Assembly (NCBI RefSeq): GCF_006385135.1
Contig: NZ_CP041025.1
Coordinates: forward strand, 1,395,501 to 1,459,500
Source of the DNA: Paremcibacter congregatus
GTDB lineage: Bacteria > Pseudomonadota > Alphaproteobacteria > Sphingomonadales > Emcibacteraceae
DNA length: 64,000 nt
Direction: 5' to 3'
In this document: piece by piece, positions 43,966 through 52,728 of the stretch
Position numbering within the stretch: the first letter of the stretch is position 1
How the letters are laid out: every line of letters starts with the position of its first letter
Made by a program: the position numbers and the translations under genes
The notes under the pieces: model-generated
Database searches by the model: none
What the model was told of the DNA's origin: nothing
Seen by the model: only the letters and a program-made list of their open reading frames with translations

Positions 43966-44460
43966 ATGCAGATTAGAGAAGCCATGTCAGGCGATTTTGA
44001 GGCCATCTGGCCGATCCTGAAGGAAATCGTCAGAAGTGGGGAATTCTATGCCTATGATCGCGAAACCACCTATGAGGAAGCCTTCGGTTTATGGATGACG
44101 GCGCCGCATAAAACATATGTCGTCGAGAATGAGGGAGATGTTCTGGGCAGCTATTTTATTAAGGCCAATCAGGCCGGGCCAGGCAGTCATGTGTGCAACT
44201 GTGGCTATATGGTGTCGTCTCTGGCGCGGGGCAAGGGTCTCGCGACCCTGATGTGCGTGGATTCGCAGAAGATTGCGGTCGAGCTTGGTTATAAAGCCAT
44301 GCAATTCAATATGGTGGTGTCCCGCAATGAAGTCGCGGTGCAACTGTGGCACAAGCTGGGGTTTGAAACCGTCGGACGTCTGCCAAAGGCTTTCGACCAC
44401 CCCCGCCATGGTCTTGTGGATGGTCTGGTGATGTATAAATGGCTGGCGGATGACGCCTAG
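43966..44460 (+). CDS. GNAT-family N-acetyltransferase
   Basis: A 164-residue acetyltransferase with the acetyl-CoA motif VSSLARGKGLATLMCVDSQKIAVELG (R/Q-x-x-G-x-G/A type) and a C-terminal VQLWHKLGFETVGRLPKAF block. The substrate is unknown; it could be a small amine or a protein N-terminus. It is 8 bp after the nitroreductase gene. Its stop shares a CTAG with the convergent hslO stop. Confidence 0.9.
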   Translation: MQIREAMSGDFEAIWPILKEIVRSGEFYAYDRETTYEEAFGLWMTAPHKTYVVENEGDVLGSYFIKANQAGPGSHVCNCGYMVSSLARGKGLATLMCVDSQKIAVELGYKAMQFNMVVSRNEVAVQLWHKLGFETVGRLPKAFDHPRHGLVDGLVMYKWLADDA

Positions 44461-45344
44461 TTGATGAGTTTTTTCAGCTCGAACTTGTGATCGGTCTTAC
44501 AGAATTCACAGGTCATGGTGATGACGCCTTCTTCGGCGATATCATGGAGTTCTTCGGTCTTGAAGCTGGCGAGCACGGTGCGCAGTTTCTTGTCCGAGCA
44601 GCGACAGCCGGTGGTCAATTCCGTATTGGTGAAAACCCGGACCCCGCTTTCATGGAACAGCCGTAACAACAGGTCCTGCAGGGACAGAGTCGTGTCGAGA
44701 AGCTCTTCTGACTTGACGCTGCCAAGCAGGATAGAGGCGGTGTTCCACTGGTCTTCCGCATCATCGCTTTCATGCACCCGGGCGGCTTCTGCCTGGGTAT
44801 TCCGGGCTAGATGCTGGATCATGATTGCCGCGCCACACCATTTTCCGGCCGCGTCACGGGCGCAGTCAATCATCAAATGGGTCGGTAATTGTTCCGAAGT
44901 ATGGAAATATTCTTCCGCGGAGGCTTTCAGGCTGTTGTTTTTCAAGGCGACAATCCCCTGATAGCGTTCCATATACTGGCCCTGATCCATGGTGATCATC
45001 ATTTGCCCATTGCCAAGTGTGGGCAGGCCGTCCGGCGCTTCATTCAGACCGCAATATCCGCGGACAACCCCGGTGCCTTTACCATCAGTGGCATAGTCGC
45101 TGACCAGGCTTTTTACCGCGCCGTCGCTTTTCAGTTGCAGCGTCAGGATGCCGTCGAACTTCATCATACTGCCGAGCAGGGCGCTGATGGTCATCGCCTG
45201 TCCCAAATCGCGGGAGACGGCCTCGGGGTAGTTGTGTTTTCCCAAAACCTCATTCAGGCTTTTATCAAGGCGGATGATGCGGCCTTTGATGTCCTGTCCT
45301 TCGATCTGAAACGCGAGGCAACTGTCGGTGTAGATTGGGGGCAT
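44457..45344 (-). CDS. hslO: Redox-regulated chaperone Hsp33
   Basis: A 295-residue cytoplasmic holdase activated by oxidation. The C-terminal zinc site is present as CRC (TGCRCSDKKL) and CEFC, four cysteines in C-x-C...C-x2-C arrangement. I start at ATG 45344 (MPPIYTDSCLAFQIEGQDIKGRI); the frame runs 37 codons further into argF with no homology there. It starts 14 bp after the argF stop and so is probably co-transcribed with argD-argF, a common alphaproteobacterial order. Confidence 0.95.
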   Translation of the reverse strand: MPPIYTDSCLAFQIEGQDIKGRIIRLDKSLNEVLGKHNYPEAVSRDLGQAMTISALLGSMMKFDGILTLQLKSDGAVKSLVSDYATDGKGTGVVRGYCGLNEAPDGLPTLGNGQMMITMDQGQYMERYQGIVALKNNSLKASAEEYFHTSEQLPTHLMIDCARDAAGKWCGAAIMIQHLARNTQAEAARVHESDDAEDQWNTASILLGSVKSEELLDTTLSLQDLLLRLFHESGVRVFTNTELTTGCRCSDKKLRTVLASFKTEELHDIAEEGVITMTCEFCKTDHKFELKKLIN

Positions 45345-45357
45345 GATCTTGTTTTCA

Positions 45358-46311
45358 CTATTTTCCGAAGCACCACATGAGGATGCTTTTCTGGATATGC
45401 AGACGGTTTTCGGCTTCTTCCCAGATGACGGACCGGGGACCGTCAATGACTTCATCGGTTACTTCCTCGCCCCGATGGGCCGGGAGGCAATGCATGAACA
45501 GGCTGTCCTTATGGCTCTGGCGCATCAGATTGCGATTAACCTGATAAGGGGACAGAATGGCGATCCGTTCGGCGCCATCGGTGTCACCCATTGAAACCCA
45601 GGTATCGGTGATGATGCAATCTGCATCCTTGGCGGCGACCTGCGGATCTTGGGTCAGGCTGACCTTGCCGCCATTGTTGGTTGCCCATTCGAGCACTTGC
45701 GTTGGCGGGCTGAATTCCTTTGGACAGGCAAGAACGAGTTCGCAGTCAAACAGGACAGCCGCATGGATCCAGGACACCGCCACGTTATTTCCGTCCCCGG
45801 ACCAGGCAATTTTCTTGCCCTTGATGGCGCCGCGATGCTCTTCGAAAGTCAATACATCGGCCATCACCTGACAGGGATGGGAAAAATCGGTCAGGGCGTT
45901 GATCACCGGAACGGCGGCATGTTCGGCCATTTCCAGCAGGGAATCATGGTCGTCGGCCCGTAACATCACGGCATCGACAAAACCCGACAGAACCTGGGCG
46001 GTATCTGAGACGGATTCCCCCCGGCCGAGCTGCATGTCGCCGCCCTGCAGCACAATGGCGGTGCCGCCCAGCTGATGTATGGACATTTCAAAAGATACCC
46101 GGGTGCGGGTAGAGGGTTTTTCAAACACCATCGCCAGACTTTTATCGGCGAGAGGGCGATCGGGATGGATAAAGCCTTTGCCATGCCCATCTTCGGTGGC
46201 GGTGGCTTTGAGACTTTTGGCCTTCTCGATAATCTCCCGGGCCTCTTCCTTTGTCAGACTGGCGAGGTCGAGGAAATGTCTATATGGCGGCTTCAGTTTA
46301 AAGTGGCTCAT
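45358..46311 (-). CDS. argF: Ornithine carbamoyltransferase
   Basis: A 317-residue enzyme that makes citrulline from ornithine and carbamoyl phosphate. The carbamoyl-phosphate site is FEKPSTRTRVSFE, followed by HQLGGTAI, DALTDF-type NALTDFSHPCQVMAD and the ornithine-loop FMHCLPAHRGEEV. ATG 46311 follows AGGTCAATAGC and gives the usual N-terminus. It lies 34 bp after argD in the same direction and is followed by hslO. Confidence 0.96.
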   Translation of the reverse strand: MSHFKLKPPYRHFLDLASLTKEEAREIIEKAKSLKATATEDGHGKGFIHPDRPLADKSLAMVFEKPSTRTRVSFEMSIHQLGGTAIVLQGGDMQLGRGESVSDTAQVLSGFVDAVMLRADDHDSLLEMAEHAAVPVINALTDFSHPCQVMADVLTFEEHRGAIKGKKIAWSGDGNNVAVSWIHAAVLFDCELVLACPKEFSPPTQVLEWATNNGGKVSLTQDPQVAAKDADCIITDTWVSMGDTDGAERIAILSPYQVNRNLMRQSHKDSLFMHCLPAHRGEEVTDEVIDGPRSVIWEEAENRLHIQKSILMWCFGK

Positions 46312-46345
46312 GCTATTGACCTGCTTTCTCTTTAAGATCGCGCGG

Positions 46346-47587
46346 TTATTCTTCGTCGGAAATTGGTTCGGGCAGTTCTTTTTCAATTTCCGCACAAATG
46401 GTCTCGAATTTACCAAGGGCTTCTTCGACCTGGTCCTGAGTGATGATCAACGGAGGCAGAATGCGCACAGTATTATCTGCGGCGCCTACCACAAGAAGGC
46501 CATGTTCCATCGCCTTGGCGACAAAGTCAGCAGGGGCCACGGTCAATTTCAGACCAAGCATTAATCCCACCCCGCGCACCAGTTCAATGATTCTGGGAAA
46601 TTTCTTGCGCAGCGTCATCAGGCCCTTGCGGAGTTCAAACGACATTTGATCCACATGATCAAAGAACCCGTCTTCGAGCATAACGTCGAGAACGGCATTA
46701 CCGATGGCCATGGCCATCGGATTGCCGCCGTAAGTGGAGCCGTGGCTGCCAGTGGTCATGCAGCGGCCGACTTTTTCCGTGGCCAGACAGGCGCCCAGCG
46801 GGAAACCACCACCAATGCCCTTGGCGGCACACAGAATGTCGGGGGTGATTTCGCTATGTTGGTGAGCGAACAGTTTACCGGTCCGTCCCATGCCACACTG
46901 GATTTCATCCATGATCAGCAAAATACCGTGTTTGTCGCAAATATCGCGCAGGATCTGAAGGTTGTCGGCGGAAACCGGTTTAATACCGCCTTCGCCCATC
47001 ACAGGTTCCAGCATGATGGCGGCCGTTTTGTGGGTGATGGCTTTTTCGACCCTGCTCATATCGCGATAGAAAGGCACATAATCAAAAGCATCCATCATCG
47101 GGCCGAAACCCTTGATCAGTTTTTCCTGACCAGATGCGGCGATGGTGGCCAGGGTCCGGCCATGGAAACAGCCTTCGAAAGTGATAATGCGGTAACGCTC
47201 TGGAGCGCCATTTTCATGATGGTACTTACGGGCCATTTTCATGGCGCATTCGACGGCTTCCGCACCGGAATTGGTGAAAAACATGGTGTCGGCAAAACTG
47301 TTTTGCGCCAGCCGGTCGGCGAGTTTTTCCTGTCCCGGAATACGATAAATATTGGACGTGTGCCAGACCTTGCCGGCCTGGTCTGTCAGGGCCTTGACCA
47401 GCGTCGGATGACAGAAACCAAGATTGTTGACGCCAATGCCACAGCCGAAATCAAGATATCGGTTACCGTTCTCGTCATATGCATAAACACCTTCGCCATG
47501 ATCGATGGCGATGGGGGCGCGGGCATAGGTCGGCAAGACGGGCGGAATAAGGCTTTCTTCCTGGTTGTCTTCACGGCTGTTCTTCAT
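46346..47587 (-). CDS. argD: Acetylornithine aminotransferase
   Basis: A 413-residue class-III PLP aminotransferase. It converts N-acetylglutamate semialdehyde to acetylornithine and may also serve lysine synthesis. The PLP lysine is in DILCAAKGIGGGFPLGA. MMFTNSGAEAVECAMKMARKYH, FHGRTLA and IMDEIQCGMGRTG are the family blocks. It heads the argD-argF-hslO group. A mildly acidic N-terminal extension (about 12 residues) precedes the family start; ATG 47587 may therefore be slightly upstream of the true start. Confidence 0.95.
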   Translation of the reverse strand: MKNSREDNQEESLIPPVLPTYARAPIAIDHGEGVYAYDENGNRYLDFGCGIGVNNLGFCHPTLVKALTDQAGKVWHTSNIYRIPGQEKLADRLAQNSFADTMFFTNSGAEAVECAMKMARKYHHENGAPERYRIITFEGCFHGRTLATIAASGQEKLIKGFGPMMDAFDYVPFYRDMSRVEKAITHKTAAIMLEPVMGEGGIKPVSADNLQILRDICDKHGILLIMDEIQCGMGRTGKLFAHQHSEITPDILCAAKGIGGGFPLGACLATEKVGRCMTTGSHGSTYGGNPMAMAIGNAVLDVMLEDGFFDHVDQMSFELRKGLMTLRKKFPRIIELVRGVGLMLGLKLTVAPADFVAKAMEHGLLVVGAADNTVRILPPLIITQDQVEEALGKFETICAEIEKELPEPISDEE

Positions 47588-47681
47588 AGTCTGATCTCTA
47601 TATTATAAGTGGTACGCATTCAGGCGGCAGAATATCTCTTTTAACGACTGATCTGTCAATATAACATTGTGTCTTATATAA

Positions 47682-48506
47682 TTATGGCCGTAATTTATAG
47701 CCTGAGCTGAACATTCGATAGCATGCCAGGGTCAAAATGACGTTTAGAGCGGCAATATAAACCACCCCCACTGTGAGATTGCCATCTGCATGATCAATGA
47801 TTCCATAGCGGAATCCGTCGATCAGGTAGAAAAAAGGATTAAGCTGGCTGATGTCATGCCATATGCCGGGCAGGCGGTCGATGGAATAAAAGGTGCCGGA
47901 CAGAAAGGACAAAGGAACAATGACAAAATTGGTGATGCTGGAACTTTGTTCCCATTTTTCCGCCCAGATGCCCGCCATGATTCCCAATAAAGCAAGCATG
48001 GTGGCCGCTGACAGACCGAAATAGGCCACGGCCCAGAGGTTAGGGAAACTCAAATTGGTGAACAGATACATGGACGCGGTAACGAATATGCCCACCAGCA
48101 TGCCACGGGTGACGGCGGCGAGGGTATAGGCGAAGGTCATTTCCCCGGGCCCCAGAGGCGCGAGTAGCAGGTCAATAATATTACCCTGCATTTTGGCGGT
48201 CATCAGACTGGATATGGTATTGGCAAAAGCGTTTTGCAGGATCGCCATAATGATGAGACCCGGTGCAAGAAAGGCTTCGAAAGGGATGTCGCCATTATAT
48301 CGGGGGCTGCCGCTGAGTGCGATGGTGAAAATGGTCATGAACAGGGCCGTCGTAATGACCGGCGACAGCACGGTCTGTCCGACCACTTTGAAGAAGCGGC
48401 GAACTTCTTTGGCATACAATGTCCATACACCAAGCCAGTTGATGGCGCCGATTCTCTTTTCGCCAAAGGCGGGAAGGGCGGGTCCGTTCTTACTCTTGTG
48501 TTCCAT
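47682..48506 (-). CDS. ABC-2 type transporter permease (YadH-like)
   Basis: A 274-residue permease with six predicted membrane helices and the ABC2 motif (SGTFYSIDRLPGIWHDISQLNPFFYLIDGFRYG in part). The PLLAPLGPGE-type LLLAPLGPGEMTFAYTLAAVTRG segment is typical of YadH/NodJ-like exporters. No ATPase gene is adjacent, so it must pair with one encoded elsewhere. It is divergent from gcrA. The substrate is unknown. Confidence 0.88.
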   Translation of the reverse strand: MEHKSKNGPALPAFGEKRIGAINWLGVWTLYAKEVRRFFKVVGQTVLSPVITTALFMTIFTIALSGSPRYNGDIPFEAFLAPGLIIMAILQNAFANTISSLMTAKMQGNIIDLLLAPLGPGEMTFAYTLAAVTRGMLVGIFVTASMYLFTNLSFPNLWAVAYFGLSAATMLALLGIMAGIWAEKWEQSSSITNFVIVPLSFLSGTFYSIDRLPGIWHDISQLNPFFYLIDGFRYGIIDHADGNLTVGVVYIAALNVILTLACYRMFSSGYKLRP

Positions 48507-48702
48507 AGGGGCTACCTGATAAATACTTTGATTTTTTTGTGGGTCTGATTTTTACAGGAGAAAAGCCATGACTGCAAGCATTCGGACCTTGACCTTTCGC
48601 ACACAGAAGATTAGACAACAGGCTCTGTATTGGGTTAGTATGTCGTCGTATGCATCTTTTCAGATGAAGTTTTAAGAACGGCGAAGTGAAGGATTTCGAG
48701 AT

Positions 48703-49146
48703 ATGGCGTGGACAGATGAGCGTGTGGCAAAATTGCGGGAGCTTTGGGATAAAGGCTTGAGTGCAAGTCAGATCGCCAAAGAACTTGCTGAAGGGGTGAC
48801 CCGGAATGCTGTCATCGGTAAAGCACACCGCATGGGGCTTGCATCCCGGCCATCGCCTGTGAAAAGTGACCCGCAAAAGAAAGCCAAAGCGCCGGTTGAA
48901 AAGAAGGTTGTCAAACCTAAAGCCAAGGCGCCGACAGGAAAGGTGTCTTTGTTGGACCTGACCGAGCGCATGTGTAAATGGCCGATTGGTCATCCAGGCG
49001 AGCCGGATTTTCATTTCTGTGGCAAGCCTTCTGCGCCGACATTCCCTTATTGCGGCACCCATTGTGGCGAAGCCTACCAGGTGCAGCAGCCCCGTCGCGA
49101 TCGCCGGGCGAACCGAGGCCGCATTTCCGCGACCCCTGTGAGGTAA
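48703..49146 (+). CDS. gcrA: GcrA cell-cycle regulator
   Basis: A 147-residue GcrA-family protein, which binds sigma70-RNA polymerase and methylated promoters to drive S-phase genes in alphaproteobacteria. The N-terminal helix-turn-helix (MAWTDERVAKLRELWDKGLSASQIAKELAEGVTRNAVIGKAHRMGL in part) is diagnostic. A basic K/P-rich linker follows, and the C-terminal domain carries CKWPIGHPGEPDFHFCGKPS with four Cys/His. It is monocistronic with its own terminator. Confidence 0.95.
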   Translation: MAWTDERVAKLRELWDKGLSASQIAKELAEGVTRNAVIGKAHRMGLASRPSPVKSDPQKKAKAPVEKKVVKPKAKAPTGKVSLLDLTERMCKWPIGHPGEPDFHFCGKPSAPTFPYCGTHCGEAYQVQQPRRDRRANRGRISATPVR

Positions 49147-49180
49147 TCTCTGCTCCAAACGAACATGATCAAAGTTATAA

Positions 49181-49206
49181 GGCATCCATATTGTGGATGC
49201 CTTTTT
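49181..49206 (+). terminator. Terminator after gcrA
   Basis: GGCATCCA pairs with TGGATGCC around TATTG, followed by TTTTT. It may serve the convergent RidA-like gene on the other strand too. Confidence 0.92.
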
Positions 49207-49214
49207 ATTTGGCC

Positions 49215-49781
49215 TCAGCTTCTGATCTCGAAAATTGACATGATTTCACATGCAATATTGAAGGGCAGGGCGTTGGTGCCGACAGCCGCGCGGGCGCCAA
49301 GGCCGGCTTCTCCGAATATATCGCGGAACAGTTCCGTTGCCCCGTTGATTACCTGCGGGCTTTCCTGAAAATCATCGGTGCATTGGACAATGCCATGCAC
49401 CTGCACGCATTGAACCACCCGGTCAAGGTTACCGTCACAGGCCTTTTTCAGTTGGGCCAGAACATTCAGTCCCGTGCTGCGCGCCGCCTGATATCCTTGC
49501 GCCACCGTCAGGTCCTTGCCCACCCGGCCAAGACCCGGATGTTCCGGGCTGTCGATCGGTCCCTGTCCTGCGATATAAACGAGATTGCCGACTTTCCGGT
49601 AGGTGACATAGGCGGCTTTGGGGCCTTGAGCCTCGGGCAGGGTAATGCCCAGGTCTTTCAGGCGGTTGTCAATGGTGCCGTGGGTCGACGCCGGATCAGA
49701 GCCAGCAGCGGCGCTTCCGCTAAAGGTTGACGCTAAAAGGCCGCTTAGCCCCACCAATCCGAAAAATTTCCTTCTGTGCAT
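49215..49781 (-). CDS. Exported RidA/YjgF-family protein
   Basis: A 188-residue RidA-like protein preceded by a signal peptide with a Tat-like twin arginine (MHRRKFFGLVGLSGLLASTFSGSAAA). The mature domain has VYIAGQGPIDSPEHPGLGRVGKDLTVAQGYQAARSTGLNVLAQLK and the EAGLGARAAVG end, like the Rid subfamilies (YjgH/YoaB type). Cytoplasmic RidA removes reactive enamines; a periplasmic version is unusual. The Arg equivalent to RidA R105 is R170 or R160 in this version and I cannot be sure of it. It is convergent with gcrA and divergent from the amidohydrolase pair. Confidence 0.85.
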   Translation of the reverse strand: MHRRKFFGLVGLSGLLASTFSGSAAAGSDPASTHGTIDNRLKDLGITLPEAQGPKAAYVTYRKVGNLVYIAGQGPIDSPEHPGLGRVGKDLTVAQGYQAARSTGLNVLAQLKKACDGNLDRVVQCVQVHGIVQCTDDFQESPQVINGATELFRDIFGEAGLGARAAVGTNALPFNIACEIMSIFEIRS

Positions 49782-49953
49782 GATTTTCTCCCTGAAGTGA
49801 CATAATGAAAAATTATATGAGAAATTATTTTATTGGCATTTGACGGGAAAAGATAGTCTGTTATTCTCTTTTCAGGGGTATCGATCGTGGTACAAAAGAG
49901 GGGAATAAGACATCGTTTGTGGCTTATATTAACACTTGGGAATAAGAGGAAAA

Positions 49954-51393
49954 ATGTCAAAAATACGTAAAATGATTATGGGCGCAACCCTGAGCGGGGT
50001 TGCGGTGGCGCTGGCTTTTAGCCCGGCTGTCTCGCAAGAGACGCAGAAGAAGGATGAGGCTAACAAAGATCGGTTACCGATGGTGGTGTATGATAAAAAT
50101 CCTTATCCCAGCACTTATAAACCGTTTCCTTCTGTAACAACCGTTATTCAGAATGCTACGGTCTTTACCGGTACTGGTGAAAAGCTAAACGGCGCGTCGG
50201 TTCTGATGGAAAACGGCAAAATTGTCGCCGTGGGAACGGAAATGGACGTGCCTTACGGAGCGAAAGTGATTGACGGAACGGGAAAATGGGTGACACCGGG
50301 TATTATCGATGTTCATTCTCATTTGGGGGTGTATGCCTCGCCAGACCATAAATCTTTGTCCGATGGTAATGAAGCGACCCAACCGGTGACTGCCGATGTC
50401 TGGGCCGAACATTCCGTTTGGCCACAGGACCCTGGATTTGCCCGGGCGATTGTCGGCGGCGTGACCAGCTTGCAAATTCTGCCCGGTTCCGCAAATCTGA
50501 TCGGGGGACGTGGTGTCACCTTGAAAAATGTACCAAGCCGCACCCGGGAAGGTATGAAATTTCCTGATGCGCCTTATGGCATGAAGATGGCGTGTGGCGA
50601 AAATCCGAAACGGGTTTACGGCAAGAAAGGCGGCCCAAGCACCCGCATGGCCAATATGGCCGGTTATCGCAAGGCCTGGATCAAAGCCCGTGACTATAAG
50701 CAAAAATGGGAAGCTTATTACCGCGATTATAAGGCCGGTAAAGACGTGAAAGCGCCAACCCAGGATCTGGAACTGGAAACCCTGATGGGGGTTCTTGATG
50801 GAGAAATTTTGATCCACAACCATTGTTATCGTGCTGATGAAATGGTTTCCATGGTCAATATGGCGAAGGAATTCGATTATAAAATCTCCACCTTCCACCA
50901 TGCGGTAGAGAGCTACAAGATTGCCGATATCCTGGCGAAAGAAGGAATATGTTCTGCCATGTGGTCCGATTGGTGGGGCTTCAAGCTGGAAGCCTTTGAT
51001 GGCGTGGATGAGAATATTCCGATGGTAGCGGCGGCGAAGGCATGTGCCGTTGTGCATTCCGATGACGCCAATGGCATTCAGCGGCTCAATCAGGAAATGG
51101 CCAAGGCATGGGCTGACGGCAAGAATGTCGGTTTGGACTTTTCAAAGGCCGAAGCCATTCAATGGATCACATTGAACGCTGCCAAGTCTCTTGGTGTTGA
51201 CGACAAAACAGGCTCTTTGGAGAAAGGGAAAATGGCTGATGTCGTGCTGTGGTCCGGCGATCCTTTCAGTGTCTATAGTCTGGCGGAAAAGGTCTTTATT
51301 GACGGCGCGTTGATGTATGACCGTAGCAATCCGGACACTTTCTGGCAGAGTGATTTTGAAGTAGGCTATACTAAAAAAGGAGCACACCAATGA
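49954..51393 (+). CDS. Exported amidohydrolase, first of a coupled pair
   Basis: A 479-residue imidazolonepropionase-like amidohydrolase. ATG 49954 follows AAGAGGA; the frame begins 6 codons earlier without a site. A signal peptide runs to about residue 27 (AFSPAVSQ). The metal site HxH is intact in VTPGIIDVHSHLGVYASPDHKS, with further His residues in HNHCYRADEM and STFHHAVES and the late Asp in VHSDDANG. It would cleave a cyclic or peptide-like amide in the periplasm; dipeptidase activity is plausible. Its TGA overlaps the next ATG (ATGA), so the two amidohydrolases are made together. Confidence 0.9.
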   Translation: MSKIRKMIMGATLSGVAVALAFSPAVSQETQKKDEANKDRLPMVVYDKNPYPSTYKPFPSVTTVIQNATVFTGTGEKLNGASVLMENGKIVAVGTEMDVPYGAKVIDGTGKWVTPGIIDVHSHLGVYASPDHKSLSDGNEATQPVTADVWAEHSVWPQDPGFARAIVGGVTSLQILPGSANLIGGRGVTLKNVPSRTREGMKFPDAPYGMKMACGENPKRVYGKKGGPSTRMANMAGYRKAWIKARDYKQKWEAYYRDYKAGKDVKAPTQDLELETLMGVLDGEILIHNHCYRADEMVSMVNMAKEFDYKISTFHHAVESYKIADILAKEGICSAMWSDWWGFKLEAFDGVDENIPMVAAAKACAVVHSDDANGIQRLNQEMAKAWADGKNVGLDFSKAEAIQWITLNAAKSLGVDDKTGSLEKGKMADVVLWSGDPFSVYSLAEKVFIDGALMYDRSNPDTFWQSDFEVGYTKKGAHQ

Positions 51394-52655
51394 GAAAGTC
51401 AGCTTTAAAAATTGCCTTGTTCGCCTCCGCCGCTTTGAGTTTCTCTTTGGGGGCCGCTGTTGCGGAAACCATCGCGATCAAAGGAGGAACTGTCCACACG
51501 ATGGGACAAAAGGGCGTCATCGAAAAAGGAATTATTCTGATTGAAGACGGTAAAATCCGGGATGTCGGGCAGGATATCTCCATTCCTTCCGGCGCGCAGG
51601 TGATTGATGCGACGGGCAAGGTGGTGACGCCTGGGCTGATGCATGGCGGAAGCCGCCTGGGGTTATCTGAAATCTCCATGACGAAAGATTCCAATGAGCA
51701 TAGCGCTCAGGGGTCTCCCTTCTCGGCGGCTTTTGATGTGCGCTACGGCCTGAAAAGCAATTCTTCTGTGATGGCCGATAACCGCCGTCACGGTTTGACC
51801 CATGCAATTACGCAACCTTCCGGTTCGGATGGTATTTTTGCGGGCTCAGGCGCCTTGATTGTCTTGACGGGGGATGCGGATCTCTATGTGGCGAAGGGGC
51901 CGATGGTGGCGAAACTTGCCAAAGGCGGAAATCGCAATGTGGCTTGGGCGAAACTTCGGTTGATTTTCGATCAGGTGAAATTTTACACGAAAAACCGTTC
52001 CAGGATTCAAAGAGGCGAAGGGCCGGGTGATTTCCTGCTTTCGAGCTTTAACATGGATGCCCTGATCCCGGTGGTCGAGGGTAAACAGAAAATGGTGCTG
52101 TCGGTTTATAGCGAAGATGACCTTCGGCAGGCAATTTCTTTTCAGAAGGAAACCGGCGTTGACCTGATCCTGAGCGGGGCGACGGAAGCCTGGAAAGTTG
52201 CTGATCAACTGGCGGCGGCAAAGATTCCGGTATTAATCAATCCTCAGAGTAATCTGCCGGAAAATTTTGGCGAAGTTGCCGCAAGCTTCAGTAATGCGGC
52301 TTTGCTGCATAAAGCCGGCGTCGATTTTGCGATCATTGCCGGTGATGTCAACCACAACGCCCATACGGTCAATCAAATGGCTGGGATTGCGGCGGCGCAC
52401 GGCCTGGACCGGGATGTGGCGTTGGCGGCGATTACTTCTGCGCCGGCGCGAATTTTTGGCTTTGAGAAGTCCCTGGGGTCACTCGAAAAAGGTAAAACTG
52501 CCAATGTGGTCATCTGGGACGGAGATCCGTTAGAGGTGACGACAAACTCGACCCATGTTTTGGTGGGCGGGGTTAATCATCCTCTGGTATCGCGTCGCAC
52601 ACTGTTGCGGGATCGTTATCTCGGGCTTAACAAGAAGCCCTTCGCGTATCACTAA
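51390..52655 (+). CDS. Exported amidohydrolase-like protein lacking the HxH metal motif
   Basis: A 421-residue protein with a signal peptide (MRKSALKIALFASAALSFSL, cleavage near VAE). It has the same family fold markers as its partner (VIDATGKVVTPGLM, GSLEKGKTANVVIWDGDP), but where the partner has HSH this one reads LMHGGSRLG, so both HxH histidines are not in place. The later Asp (AGDVNHNAH) is present. It is likely a non-catalytic or altered subunit working with the upstream enzyme, to which it is translationally coupled. Such pairs occur side by side in several marine Proteobacteria. Its activity is unknown. Confidence 0.87.
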   Translation: MRKSALKIALFASAALSFSLGAAVAETIAIKGGTVHTMGQKGVIEKGIILIEDGKIRDVGQDISIPSGAQVIDATGKVVTPGLMHGGSRLGLSEISMTKDSNEHSAQGSPFSAAFDVRYGLKSNSSVMADNRRHGLTHAITQPSGSDGIFAGSGALIVLTGDADLYVAKGPMVAKLAKGGNRNVAWAKLRLIFDQVKFYTKNRSRIQRGEGPGDFLLSSFNMDALIPVVEGKQKMVLSVYSEDDLRQAISFQKETGVDLILSGATEAWKVADQLAAAKIPVLINPQSNLPENFGEVAASFSNAALLHKAGVDFAIIAGDVNHNAHTVNQMAGIAAAHGLDRDVALAAITSAPARIFGFEKSLGSLEKGKTANVVIWDGDPLEVTTNSTHVLVGGVNHPLVSRRTLLRDRYLGLNKKPFAYH

Positions 52656-52668
52656 AAATTAAAATTCA

Positions 52669-52696
52669 GGGTGCCGCCTGGTCGGCGCCCTTTATT
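52669..52696 (+). terminator. Terminator after the amidohydrolase pair
   Basis: GGGTGCCG pairs with CGGCGCCC (one G-U pair), then TTTATT. Confidence 0.75.
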
Positions 52697-52728
52697 CTCT
52701 TCCGGTTTTTGAAATTCTAGGAAATCTC

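Noticed and set aside
46646-47608. Long plus-strand open frame (320 codons) opposite argD
   Set aside because: It is antisense to a confidently identified gene along its whole length and shows no family motif; codon bias of argD explains it.
48490-49185. Minus-strand open frame (231 codons) spanning gcrA
   Set aside because: Antisense to gcrA, whose helix-turn-helix is diagnostic.
50185-51057. Minus-strand open frame (290 codons) opposite the first amidohydrolase
   Set aside because: Antisense to a gene with intact HSH motif and signal peptide.
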